Positions 8,427 through 16,690 of a DNA stretch of 64,000 bases are shown here, piece by piece. Where the stretch lies: contig JAUYBL010000014.1 in assembly GCA_030693065.1 (NCBI GenBank), forward strand, positions 1-64,000, in the 5' to 3' direction. The translations under genes and the position numbers were made by a program. Under the pieces are notes generated by a model. That model had not been told where the DNA came from, did no database searches, and saw nothing but the letters and a program-made list of their open reading frames with translations. The stretch is from Methylococcaceae bacterium (GTDB taxonomy: Bacteria; Pseudomonadota; Gammaproteobacteria; Methylococcales; Methylomonadaceae). Within the stretch, counting starts at the first letter, position 1. Every line of letters starts with the position of its first letter.

Positions 8427-11400
8427 ATGAACAAAGCCAAACTCAAAGCCTACGCCCCGCAAGCCCGTAAAGACTTTATCGCTGCCGTTACTGCCCGTGC
8501 GCATCGACTGGGTCTGGCAGAACACAATGGCCAACTCGCCATTGCACCCGCCGAAAAAAGCGGTGATTTAGTCATCATTGCCGGGCAATCCTGGCCTGCC
8601 AAAATTAGCCGCCAACGCGAACACCTGATTGCCCTGATTCAGCAAGACGGCTTTAACCAAACCATGGAAGCGGTGGCTTACACTTGGTTTAACCGCTTCG
8701 CCGCGTTGCGCTACATGGAAATCCACGATTACCTCAGCCACGGTTATCGGGTGCTGTCCAGCCGCGCAGGCGGTTTGCCGGAAATCCTTAACGCTGCGCC
8801 GGAACTGGCACAAAACCGCGACCTCCCCGATCTAAATCATCAACAGGTGGTTGAACTCAAACTGGCCGGAGATCAAGACGGCGAACTGTATCGCTTAACG
8901 CTGATTGCCCAATGCAACGCACTGTCCAGTGTCATGCCCTTCCTGTTTGAGCGTATCGACAATGAAACCGAATTGCTGCTGCCCGACAATTTGCTGCTGA
9001 CTGATTCCGTCATTGCCAAGCTGGTGGAGGTCATCCCGGAAGAAGACTGGAGCCAGGTCGAGATTATTGGCTGGCTGTATCAGTTTTACATCAGCGAGAA
9101 AAAAGATCAGGTCATCGGCAAGGTCGTTAAATCCGAAGACATTCCCGCCGCCACCCAGCTGTTTACCCCCAACTGGATCGTGCAATACCTGGTGCAAAAC
9201 AGCATTGGCCGCTTATGGCTGATGGCTAACCCGGCGTCGACATTAAAAACACAATGGCCGTATTACATTGAACCCGCCGAACAAAACCCGGAAGTACAAG
9301 CCCAACTCGATGCCTTGATTCAAACCCGAATCGCGGAAGACTCCCCTCGCCCTGAGGGAGAGGGGCCGGGGGTGAGGGGGACTCTAAACCCGGAAACCAT
9401 CACCGTCCTCGACCCCGCCTGTGGCTCCGGCCATATCCTGGTGGAAGCCTACGAAGTCTTAAAAGCAATTTATCTGGAACGCGGTTATCAGCCACGCAGC
9501 ATTCCGAGATTGATTTTAGAAAAAAATCTCTTTGGCATAGACATCGACGACCGTGCCTCGCAACTGGCAGGCTTTGCCTTGTTGATGAAAGCGCGTGCCG
9601 ACGATCGGCGTTTGTTCGACAACTCGCCCAAACTCAATGTGCTGGCCTTACAGGAAAGCAAGGGTTTGGATGCAGATGCATTGACCCAAGCCCTGGCCGC
9701 TTTCGTAGGTTGGGTTAGCCCGCAGCACAGCGGAGGGCGTAACCCAACAAGCAGGATTGATGGCAATTCTGACGCCAAATCGTTGGGTTACGCTACGCTA
9801 ACCCAACCTACGCCTGCCTCAAATACCGTTCGTGCTGAGCTTGTCGAAGCACCTTACATCCGCCAACTCATCAACACCTTTGCCCACGCCAAAACTTTCG
9901 GCTCGCTGATTCAAATTCCATCCGATTTGAATGCACAGCTGTCAGCGATGGACGCTGGTTTGCAATCGGCAATTCAAAGCGGCGACCTGATTGCACAAGA
10001 AGCCGCATTGAATCTGTTGCCATTGGTGCAGCAGGCGCAAATTTTGGGGATGCAGTTTGATGCGGTGGTGGCCAATCCGCCGTATATGGGTGGTAAGGGC
10101 ATGAATGCGGCTTTGAAGGATTACGCCAAGCGCACGTTTCCCGACAGCAAATCGGATTTATTCGCCATGTTTGTTGAGCGCGGCTTTGAGTGGTGTAAAC
10201 CGTCTGGCTTTAATAGCATGGTGACGATGCAGAGCTGGATGTTTTTGTCGTCTTTTCAGGCGATGCGGGAGAAGTTGCTGACTCACCGAACCATTAACAC
10301 GATGGCGCATTTAGGGGCACGAGCGTTCAGCGAAATTTCGGGCGAAGTGGTGCAAACGACGGCCTTTGTTTTTCATGGTGATTATTTTTGCGGTTACAAA
10401 CCTGCATTTTTTCGTTTAGTCGATGGTCAAGAAGAACAAAAACAAACCGCTTTGCGTTCTGGTCAAAATCGATTTGATAAAACCGTTCAAGATGATTTCA
10501 AGAAGATTCCGGGGAGTCCTCTTGCTTATTGGGTTAATCGTGAAATTGTTAATAGCTTTTCAGGAAGAAAAATATTCGATGTTTCAACTTCTGATGGTCA
10601 AAATAAGACAGGAGATAATGATAAGTTTGTTCGATTTTGGTGGGAGGTAACCTTTAGAAGTGTTGGTCGAAATAAAAAGTGGCTGACATATTGTAAAGGC
10701 GGTGAATATAGAAAATGGTATGGAAATCTTGAAAATGTTATCGATTGGTCACCTGAGACCCGTGCTTACTATCGCACAAGTGAGCGATGCAGAATAGTTC
10801 CTGAATATCTCTGGTATCGCGTTGGCATTACATGGAGCCGAGTCTCCTCAAAAGGAACGCCTAATGCATTTCGTCTTTTACCAATTGATACAACTTTTGA
10901 TATGGTTGGATCTTCCATTTTTATCGAAAATGATAATGACCTGAAATTATCGTTAGGAATTCTGAATTCAAAATTATCTGAAGTTTTTATTCCGATGCTC
11001 AATCCAACCATAGATTTACAAGTTAGGGATGTTAGAAACATTCCATATAAATCTGGAGGATTTGGCTTCGATAAAGCAATTACAAATGTAAACCTTGCCC
11101 TAACTGTTTCAAAGGAAAACTGGGATACTTTTGAATTCTCATTGGACTTTCAAAATAATCCATTAATTGTAGGTTGGGTTAGCGATAGCGTAACCCAACA
11201 AACCGAAGCCACCGATGTTGGGTTACGCGATAAAGCCGCTAACCCAACCTACGCATCAAACAACCTTGAACAATGCTTCAATCAATGGCAAACGCAAAAC
11301 CGCGCAGCCATCCTTGAAATGCAACGTCTGGAAGAAGAAAACAACCGCCTGTTCATCGAAGCCTACGGTCTGCAAGACGAACTTTCCCCCGACGTTCCCG

Positions 11401-12185
11401 AAGCACAAATTACCCTCGCCCGCGCCGACCGAGAAAAAGACAGCCAGCGGCTAATTTCCTATGCCATCGGCTGCATGATGGGACGTTACAGCCTGGATGA
11501 ACCGGGGTTAATCTACGCTCATGCCGGTAACGTCGACTTTAACCCTGATCGCTACAACACGTTCCCCGCCGACGCCGACGGCATTGTGCCGATCACCGAC
11601 GAACTCTGGTTTGAAGACGATGCTGCCAATCGCATCCAGGAATTTTTACTGGCAGTGTGGAATGCAGAAACGCTGGATGAAAACACCGTCTGGCTGGCGG
11701 AAAGCTTGGGGCAAAAAGGCAACGAAACGCCTATCGAAACCATCCGCCGCTATATTGCCGGCAGCTTCTTTAAAGACCACCTGCAAACCTACAAAAAACG
11801 CCCGATTTACTGGCTGTTTTCCAGCGGCAAACAAGGTGCATTCCAGGCCCTGGTTTATCTGCACCGCTACCACGAAGGCACCCTGGCCCGCATGCGTGCC
11901 GAATACGTGGTACCGCTCACCGGCAAAATCCAGTCCCGCATCGAAATGCTGGAAAAAGACGCCGCCGCAGCCGACTCCAACGCGTCCCGCAACAAGCTGA
12001 ATAAAGACATCGAAAAGCTAAAGAAAAAACACGTCGAACTCCTAGCCTACGACGAAAAACTCCGCCACTACGCCGACCTGCGAATCCAATTAGATTTGGA
12101 TGACGGCGTAAAAGTAAACTACGGCAAGTTTGGGGATTTGTTGGCAGAGGTGAAGGCCGTCACGGGTGGTGCAAGCGATGATTAA
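8427..12185 (+). CDS. pglX: BREX-1 adenine-specific DNA methyltransferase PglX
   Basis: A 1,252-residue N6-adenine methyltransferase. The SAM-binding motif DPACGSGH lies at about residues 329-336 and the catalytic NPPYMGG at about 550-556. The N-terminus MNKAKLKAYAPQARKDFI is typical of PglX. The enzyme marks host DNA at a non-palindromic site and is needed for phage exclusion. Unusually, the gene contains at least four repeat-derived segments read in frame: about residues 306-320, 427-462, 468-475 and 915-942. These fall between the recognisable domains, so the protein may still work. The region between about 10,400 and 11,160 is more AT-rich than the rest, as expected for the variable specificity part. 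The stop overlaps the start of the ATPase gene. Confidence 0.93.
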   Translation: MNKAKLKAYAPQARKDFIAAVTARAHRLGLAEHNGQLAIAPAEKSGDLVIIAGQSWPAKISRQREHLIALIQQDGFNQTMEAVAYTWFNRFAALRYMEIHDYLSHGYRVLSSRAGGLPEILNAAPELAQNRDLPDLNHQQVVELKLAGDQDGELYRLTLIAQCNALSSVMPFLFERIDNETELLLPDNLLLTDSVIAKLVEVIPEEDWSQVEIIGWLYQFYISEKKDQVIGKVVKSEDIPAATQLFTPNWIVQYLVQNSIGRLWLMANPASTLKTQWPYYIEPAEQNPEVQAQLDALIQTRIAEDSPRPEGEGPGVRGTLNPETITVLDPACGSGHILVEAYEVLKAIYLERGYQPRSIPRLILEKNLFGIDIDDRASQLAGFALLMKARADDRRLFDNSPKLNVLALQESKGLDADALTQALAAFVGWVSPQHSGGRNPTSRIDGNSDAKSLGYATLTQPTPASNTVRAELVEAPYIRQLINTFAHAKTFGSLIQIPSDLNAQLSAMDAGLQSAIQSGDLIAQEAALNLLPLVQQAQILGMQFDAVVANPPYMGGKGMNAALKDYAKRTFPDSKSDLFAMFVERGFEWCKPSGFNSMVTMQSWMFLSSFQAMREKLLTHRTINTMAHLGARAFSEISGEVVQTTAFVFHGDYFCGYKPAFFRLVDGQEEQKQTALRSGQNRFDKTVQDDFKKIPGSPLAYWVNREIVNSFSGRKIFDVSTSDGQNKTGDNDKFVRFWWEVTFRSVGRNKKWLTYCKGGEYRKWYGNLENVIDWSPETRAYYRTSERCRIVPEYLWYRVGITWSRVSSKGTPNAFRLLPIDTTFDMVGSSIFIENDNDLKLSLGILNSKLSEVFIPMLNPTIDLQVRDVRNIPYKSGGFGFDKAITNVNLALTVSKENWDTFEFSLDFQNNPLIVGWVSDSVTQQTEATDVGLRDKAANPTYASNNLEQCFNQWQTQNRAAILEMQRLEEENNRLFIEAYGLQDELSPDVPEAQITLARADREKDSQRLISYAIGCMMGRYSLDEPGLIYAHAGNVDFNPDRYNTFPADADGIVPITDELWFEDDAANRIQEFLLAVWNAETLDENTVWLAESLGQKGNETPIETIRRYIAGSFFKDHLQTYKKRPIYWLFSSGKQGAFQALVYLHRYHEGTLARMRAEYVVPLTGKIQSRIEMLEKDAAAADSNASRNKLNKDIEKLKKKHVELLAYDEKLRHYADLRIQLDLDDGVKVNYGKFGDLLAEVKAVTGGASDD
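9340..9384. repeat. GC-rich repeat-like segment read in frame within pglX
   Basis: A run of C- and G-rich blocks (CCCCTCGCCCTGAGGGAG followed by GGGGCCGGGGGTGAGGGG) resembles a dispersed intergenic repeat seen in many proteobacteria. Here it is translated as about 15 residues (SPRPEGEGPGVRGT) just before the methyltransferase motif I. Its composition differs sharply from the flanking coding DNA. Confidence 0.6.
9704..9812. repeat. 109-bp palindromic element inside pglX (first copy)
   Basis: The ends CGTAGGTTGGGTTAGC (9704-9719) and GCTAACCCAACCTACG (9797-9812) are perfect 16-base inverted repeats. Internal GTAACCCAAC and GTTGGGTTAC blocks form a second pair. The element is translated within PglX as low-complexity sequence. 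A second element with the same ends lies at 11169-11252. Such GGTTGGGTTA elements are normally intergenic. Confidence 0.8.
9829..9851. repeat. Short TTCGTGCTGAGC repeat segment in pglX
   Basis: TTCGTGCTGAGCTTGTCGAA closely resembles a widespread dispersed repeat (TTCGTGGTGAGCTTGTCGAA type) with TTCG/CGAA ends. It lies only 16 bases after the 109-bp element and is read in frame as VRAELVEA. Identification is by resemblance. Confidence 0.5.
11169..11252. repeat. 84-bp palindromic element inside pglX (second copy)
   Basis: The ends GTAGGTTGGGTTAGC (11169-11183) and GCTAACCCAACCTAC (11238-11252) are perfect inverted repeats and match the ends of the element at 9704-9812. The length is exactly 28 codons, so it keeps the frame, and it contains no stop in the frame used. 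It sits after the AT-rich variable part of the methyltransferase. Confidence 0.8.
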
Positions 12186-13335
12186 AAATATACGCATCAA
12201 AAACTTTAAATCTCTAGGCGAAATCCATTTGCCGATGGAGAAATTCAACTGCCTAATCGGAATGAACGGTGCTGGAAAAAGCACGGTTTTGCAGGTATTT
12301 GATTTCATTTCTCAAATGATGAATGTTCAAGTTCAAGATTGGCTGGACAATCGAGGATGGAGCATCCATGACTTGAACTGCAAATTGCGCAAGGAAAGTA
12401 ATATTTTACTTAGCGTCGAGTTTCAAACCTTGGAAGGCAAGACCTTGACCTGGATAGGAATGTTTAACCGTATTGAACTTAGATGCACGTCCGAAACAGT
12501 ATTTCTTGGTAGCGACAAAATTTTTCAAGCTACAGGTCAGCAATTCAAGATCGACACGAAATGGCGTGATATTGCCTTTAAGTATCAAGGATCATTATTA
12601 TCCGTTTTGAAGGACTCTGAGCTACCCGACCCAATTAAAGAATTCCGTGACTCCATAAAACGTATACGTTCTCTGGAATTGCTTTCACCCCAACTTATGC
12701 GCAAAAGTGCGCGGATCAACGATATAGACATCGGAGCTGGTGGTGAAAAGCTTGCTGGTTTCTTGTACGGCATCAAAGGTGATGCCAGGCACAAATTGGT
12801 CGGATTGTTAAAAGGCTTTTACCCCAAGCTTGAAGATTTCAAGGTAACCAACCAGCGAGCTGGCTGGAAAAAGCTATCGGTTATTGAACAGTTTGAGGGA
12901 CATCGCTTAGAAACCGAAGCTTCACACCTTAGCGATGGTTTGCTGAGAATTCTTGCCGTAATTGCTCAATCGGGCTCTGATCGTTCGTTGATACTGCTCG
13001 ATGAAATTGAGAATGGTATCAATCAGGAAATCATCGAAAAACTGGTTGATACCTTGGTAGCCAGCCCTCAACAGATTCTGGTCACGACCCATAGTCCTTT
13101 GATCCTGAATTTTCTTGATGACGATTTAGCTCGTGAGTCGGTGCAATTCATTTACAAATCTCCCCAGGGTGAATCGCGTATTCGACGTTTCTTTGAAATT
13201 CCACGCATCGGTGAGAAGTTAAGCTATATGGGCCCAGGCGATGCGTTTGTCGATACCAATCTGGAGGCATTAACTGAAGAATGCATTGAATTGGATAGTT
13301 TAGAAAAAAGTCCCCGTTCGGAAGAAGTTGAATGA
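12178..13335 (+). CDS. ABC/AAA-type ATPase of a nested defence pair (AriA-like layout)
   Basis: About 385 residues from the ATG at 12178, chosen because it gives the typical start MIKNIRIKNFKSLGEI; a GTG at 12166 would add four residues. Motifs: Walker A GMNGAGKST (about residues 28-36), a signature-like HLSDGLLRILAVI, Walker B LILLDEIENG (about 270-279) and a switch histidine in VTTHSPLIL. This is the AAA_15/AAA_21 group of SMC-like ATPases found in OLD, Gabija, PARIS and retron-linked defence. It starts inside the end of pglX and overlaps the following TOPRIM-like gene by ATGA, so the two are a translationally coupled pair. Role: probable phage sensor or clamp controlling the partner nuclease. 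Assignment to PARIS itself is inference. Confidence 0.85.
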   Translation: MIKNIRIKNFKSLGEIHLPMEKFNCLIGMNGAGKSTVLQVFDFISQMMNVQVQDWLDNRGWSIHDLNCKLRKESNILLSVEFQTLEGKTLTWIGMFNRIELRCTSETVFLGSDKIFQATGQQFKIDTKWRDIAFKYQGSLLSVLKDSELPDPIKEFRDSIKRIRSLELLSPQLMRKSARINDIDIGAGGEKLAGFLYGIKGDARHKLVGLLKGFYPKLEDFKVTNQRAGWKKLSVIEQFEGHRLETEASHLSDGLLRILAVIAQSGSDRSLILLDEIENGINQEIIEKLVDTLVASPQQILVTTHSPLILNFLDDDLARESVQFIYKSPQGESRIRRFFEIPRIGEKLSYMGPGDAFVDTNLEALTEECIELDSLEKSPRSEEVE

Positions 13336-14066
13336 TTTTGGTGTTGAGTGGAGAAGGCACAACTGACTTTGGGGCATGCAGTAATGCGCTCGGGCAATGT
13401 AGCGGCGAGGAATTTATTATTGGGCCATTGACGTTACTTATCAGTCAAATAGTTGCCCGGTTAAACGGCCATTCGATCTTAGATAATCAAGATTCACTTT
13501 ATTACCGGAGTGAAGCGAATATTCGGAGCAAAGCCAAAAGTCTTCCAGGTCGATTACAACCTGCACGCAGCAAAAAGAAAGAATTTGAGACTGGCTATTT
13601 CTTTGGCAATGCCGTTGCGTTAGGTGTTATTGCCAAAGAATTGGAAGCTCAAACCGGGCAAAAAGCGATTGCTGTATTACACCGAGATTGCGATTCCACG
13701 CGCTCTACTCATGCAGGAGCATGGGCAATAAAACGAAAATCTATGATTGACGGTTTTAGGTTTTCACAATTTGGCCGTGGTGTACCGTTATTACCCAAAC
13801 CTACTTCGGAAGTTTGGTGGCTTTGTGCCGCCAAACCGCAGCCCTACCAACACTGTTTACAGCTTGAAGATTTGCCAGGTAATGTTGAGTCTCCAAATCA
13901 TCCCAAGAATAAATTGGACGAAGCGTTTGGCGAACATAAGTCTGCTACTGAGCTATGCGAATGGCTGGAGAATAATCCTTTCGATATTAGCCGTGCCGAA
14001 GCAATGCCGAGCTTTAAAGAATTTAAAGCAGATCTCAACAACGCATTAGACGAATTAACAACTTAA
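13332..14066 (+). CDS. TOPRIM-like partner of the nested ATPase (AriB-like layout)
   Basis: A 244-residue protein. It opens with MILVLSGEGTTDFG, placing a glutamate (E8) at the end of a first beta strand, and has AIAVLHRDCDSTRS with D119-x-D121 after a hydrophobic strand. This E...DxD order is the metal site of TOPRIM nucleases such as the OLD, DUF4435 and DUF4276 groups. It overlaps the ATPase gene by four bases (ATGA) and precedes pglZ by 12 bases. In PARIS systems the ATPase AriA holds the TOPRIM nuclease AriB inactive until a phage anti-restriction protein is sensed. A similar role is possible here but unproven. The exact family was not recognised. Confidence 0.6.
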   Translation: MILVLSGEGTTDFGACSNALGQCSGEEFIIGPLTLLISQIVARLNGHSILDNQDSLYYRSEANIRSKAKSLPGRLQPARSKKKEFETGYFFGNAVALGVIAKELEAQTGQKAIAVLHRDCDSTRSTHAGAWAIKRKSMIDGFRFSQFGRGVPLLPKPTSEVWWLCAAKPQPYQHCLQLEDLPGNVESPNHPKNKLDEAFGEHKSATELCEWLENNPFDISRAEAMPSFKEFKADLNNALDELTT

Positions 14067-14078
14067 AGGGAATCCAGT

Positions 14079-16685
14079 TTGAGTCTACAACGCATCACCG
14101 ATTCCCTAAACATCTTGTTCGCCTCGCATGCCATTGTGTTCTGGCATGATGTCAATGGCGAGTTTTCATCGACCATAGAAAATCTTGCCCTAGATAAGGT
14201 CAACCTGGTTCGTTTAGATGAATTGCCCGCACTACAAATCAAAATTGATATAGAGCGTCAACCTGATTCGCGTTGGTTGCTGTATAGCCCGCAACCGGAG
14301 CCTGATCCGAACCATGATTGGTTATTGGATATTCGGCTACGCAGTAAGTCCTTTAAAGCCGACTCGATCTCTATCCTGCTTGATGATTTAGGCTTGGCGT
14401 CGCAAACCTTACGTGAACATTTAAAAGCACGCGCTAAGTTTTTGCGTGCCAAAGATCGGGTTGAGCGCTTGAAGCGGTTAGTGGTTGCCTCCGATAACGC
14501 CGATGACCTTGATCGTAAGATGCTGGCTGTGTTGACGCGTGCCGATCAGCCGGAACTTTTTTCTATTCTGCAACGCTTGTTTGCTGCATTGATTAACGAT
14601 GGCGAGGTTGATCTAAATACCCAGCCCAAGCTGTGGCAGGACATTGTTGCCAATGATTTAAGTGATGCCTTTTGGCAACTTGCCAAGATCCATTTGGGTT
14701 ACGCCGAGGATGAACCCAGTTTGCGTGATTTGCTATTCCGCATTCTGGTGACTGATTTTGGTCGTTCATTGGGGGGTGAGCCTGCTGAATCCTTGAAGCA
14801 TTTTATGCTGCCTGACCGTAACTTGGCCGCCAATGCATCGGTGTTTGCTTCCCGGTGGCGTTCTGATTTAGCGCATTATGTCAGCTACAACTTGATCACT
14901 GCCGTTGTCGGTCGAGACCTGGAATTAGGTCTGGTATTGGGCAATCTATCAGCCGACGACTTGTCTGAGGTGATGACGTTTGAAGAAGTGGAACGCTGCA
15001 TCATCAGTGATTTGAAGGATAGAATTTTGAGCGGTGCCGGTGCGGCAATGGATGCTGTTTTTACTTTGATTGCCCGACGTCGGGATGGTCATTGGGCAAA
15101 CCAGATTCTGGCCAGTGCTAACGATGTAAGTCGTGCCTTGGCAGCAAGTTATGATGCCCTGGAAGCGGCAACGCATTTTTTGACGCTAAAAACCCAATAC
15201 AAGGATGGCTTTAGTTTTGTTTCTGCCGAGGCCGGGGTTACCTGTTATCAAACTGAGCTGTTTCGCTTTGATCAGCTGTATCGGCATTTTAACCGGGCAA
15301 CTGAATTTGTTGAACCGATGGGCTGGGCAGTTTTACATGAATTAAGCCAGCGCATTGAAGCCACCTATTCCGGGTGGTTTATCCCGCAATTAAGTTCTGC
15401 CTGGGCCAAGGTTTTGGAAGGCGATGCGGGCTTACTTTCTACTTGGCAAATACCCGGCGTCATCAATCAGCAACACTTCTTCAAGCAAGTGGTTTCGCCT
15501 TTGTCGGATGACGGGGCTAAACGAATTTATGTGATCATCTCTGATGCGTTTCGCTTTGAGGTGGCAGAAGAATTAGTACAAGTGATCAATAGTAAGAGTC
15601 GCCTGAAGGCCAAGCTATCCAGCCTGTTAGGGGTATTGCCCAGTTATACCGGTTTGGGCATGGCCTCTTTATTACCGCATCAAACCCTGGCTTATAAAAT
15701 CAATAGCAATCTGGATCTGATGGCCGATGGCAAGCCGGTATCGTCGATGGAACAACGCAGTGCTTATTTGGCAGGGCATGCCGGGGTTGCCATTAAAGCC
15801 GAAGACTTATTGGCTTTGGGTAAAGATAAAGGCCGGGAATTCGTGCGTGATCGCCAACTGATTTATATCTACCACGACCGCATTGATTTGATTGGTGATA
15901 AACAATCCTCCGAAACCAAAACCTTTGAAGCCGCTGCAGATACGGTCACAGAGCTGGCCCAATTAGTAAGCTTTATCGTTAACAGCCTGAATGGTTCGAA
16001 TGTGTTGGTGACGGCAGACCACGGCTTTATCTATCAGGAATCCGCGTTGGAAGAGGCCGATAAATCCGCGCTTGCTGAAAAGCCCGAAGGCACCTTACGT
16101 GCGAAAAAGCGTTATTTATTGGGACAAGGCCTGGGGGCTAACGATAAGGCCTGGTCAGGCAATACCGCATTGACGGCAGGTACCGAACCCGAAGGTAGTC
16201 TTGATTTCTGGGTGCCCAAAGGGGCCAACCGCTTTCATTTTGCGGGGGGGGCAAGATTTGTGCATGGTAGCGCGATGCCACAAGAGATTATTGTTCCGGT
16301 AATTGCCGTCAGGGAGAGTGAATCGGCATTAGCCAAAACCAAGCCGGTGAGCATCAGTTTATTAGGTGCCTCCAATAAGGTGGTCACCAATACTCAGCGA
16401 TTTGAGTTTATTCAGAACGAGGCAGTCTCTGAGCGGGTCTTACCACGTTCTGTGGTGATCTCTCTGCGCGATGGCGACAAGCCCATCAGTAATGAGCAGA
16501 CCGTTACTTTTGATAGCGTCTCTCAGTTGTTGGATGAACGGAAACGCTCGTTACTGCTTACTGTGTTATCGGGCACTTATGATAGAAACAAAGACTATTA
16601 CCTGATTGTCCGTGATGCCTCAACCAAAGTGGAAGTGTTGCGCGTGCCGCTGAAGGTTGATTTGGCATTCACCAACGATTTCTAG
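14079..16685 (+). CDS. pglZ: BREX type I phosphatase-like protein PglZ
   Basis: An 868-residue protein of the PglZ family, with an alkaline-phosphatase-like core. YVIISDAFRFEVAEEL (about residues 484-499) carries the metal-binding aspartate, and VLVTADHGFIY (about 643-653) carries the DHG motif of this superfamily. PglZ is required for BREX and may act on nucleotides or regulate methylation. The start is TTG at 14079, preceded by AAAGGGA; the first residues SLQRITDSLNILFASHAIVFW are the usual PglZ opening. brxL follows after only a few bases. Confidence 0.93.
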   Translation: MSLQRITDSLNILFASHAIVFWHDVNGEFSSTIENLALDKVNLVRLDELPALQIKIDIERQPDSRWLLYSPQPEPDPNHDWLLDIRLRSKSFKADSISILLDDLGLASQTLREHLKARAKFLRAKDRVERLKRLVVASDNADDLDRKMLAVLTRADQPELFSILQRLFAALINDGEVDLNTQPKLWQDIVANDLSDAFWQLAKIHLGYAEDEPSLRDLLFRILVTDFGRSLGGEPAESLKHFMLPDRNLAANASVFASRWRSDLAHYVSYNLITAVVGRDLELGLVLGNLSADDLSEVMTFEEVERCIISDLKDRILSGAGAAMDAVFTLIARRRDGHWANQILASANDVSRALAASYDALEAATHFLTLKTQYKDGFSFVSAEAGVTCYQTELFRFDQLYRHFNRATEFVEPMGWAVLHELSQRIEATYSGWFIPQLSSAWAKVLEGDAGLLSTWQIPGVINQQHFFKQVVSPLSDDGAKRIYVIISDAFRFEVAEELVQVINSKSRLKAKLSSLLGVLPSYTGLGMASLLPHQTLAYKINSNLDLMADGKPVSSMEQRSAYLAGHAGVAIKAEDLLALGKDKGREFVRDRQLIYIYHDRIDLIGDKQSSETKTFEAAADTVTELAQLVSFIVNSLNGSNVLVTADHGFIYQESALEEADKSALAEKPEGTLRAKKRYLLGQGLGANDKAWSGNTALTAGTEPEGSLDFWVPKGANRFHFAGGARFVHGSAMPQEIIVPVIAVRESESALAKTKPVSISLLGASNKVVTNTQRFEFIQNEAVSERVLPRSVVISLRDGDKPISNEQTVTFDSVSQLLDERKRSLLLTVLSGTYDRNKDYYLIVRDASTKVEVLRVPLKVDLAFTNDF

Positions 16686-16690
16686 GATTG

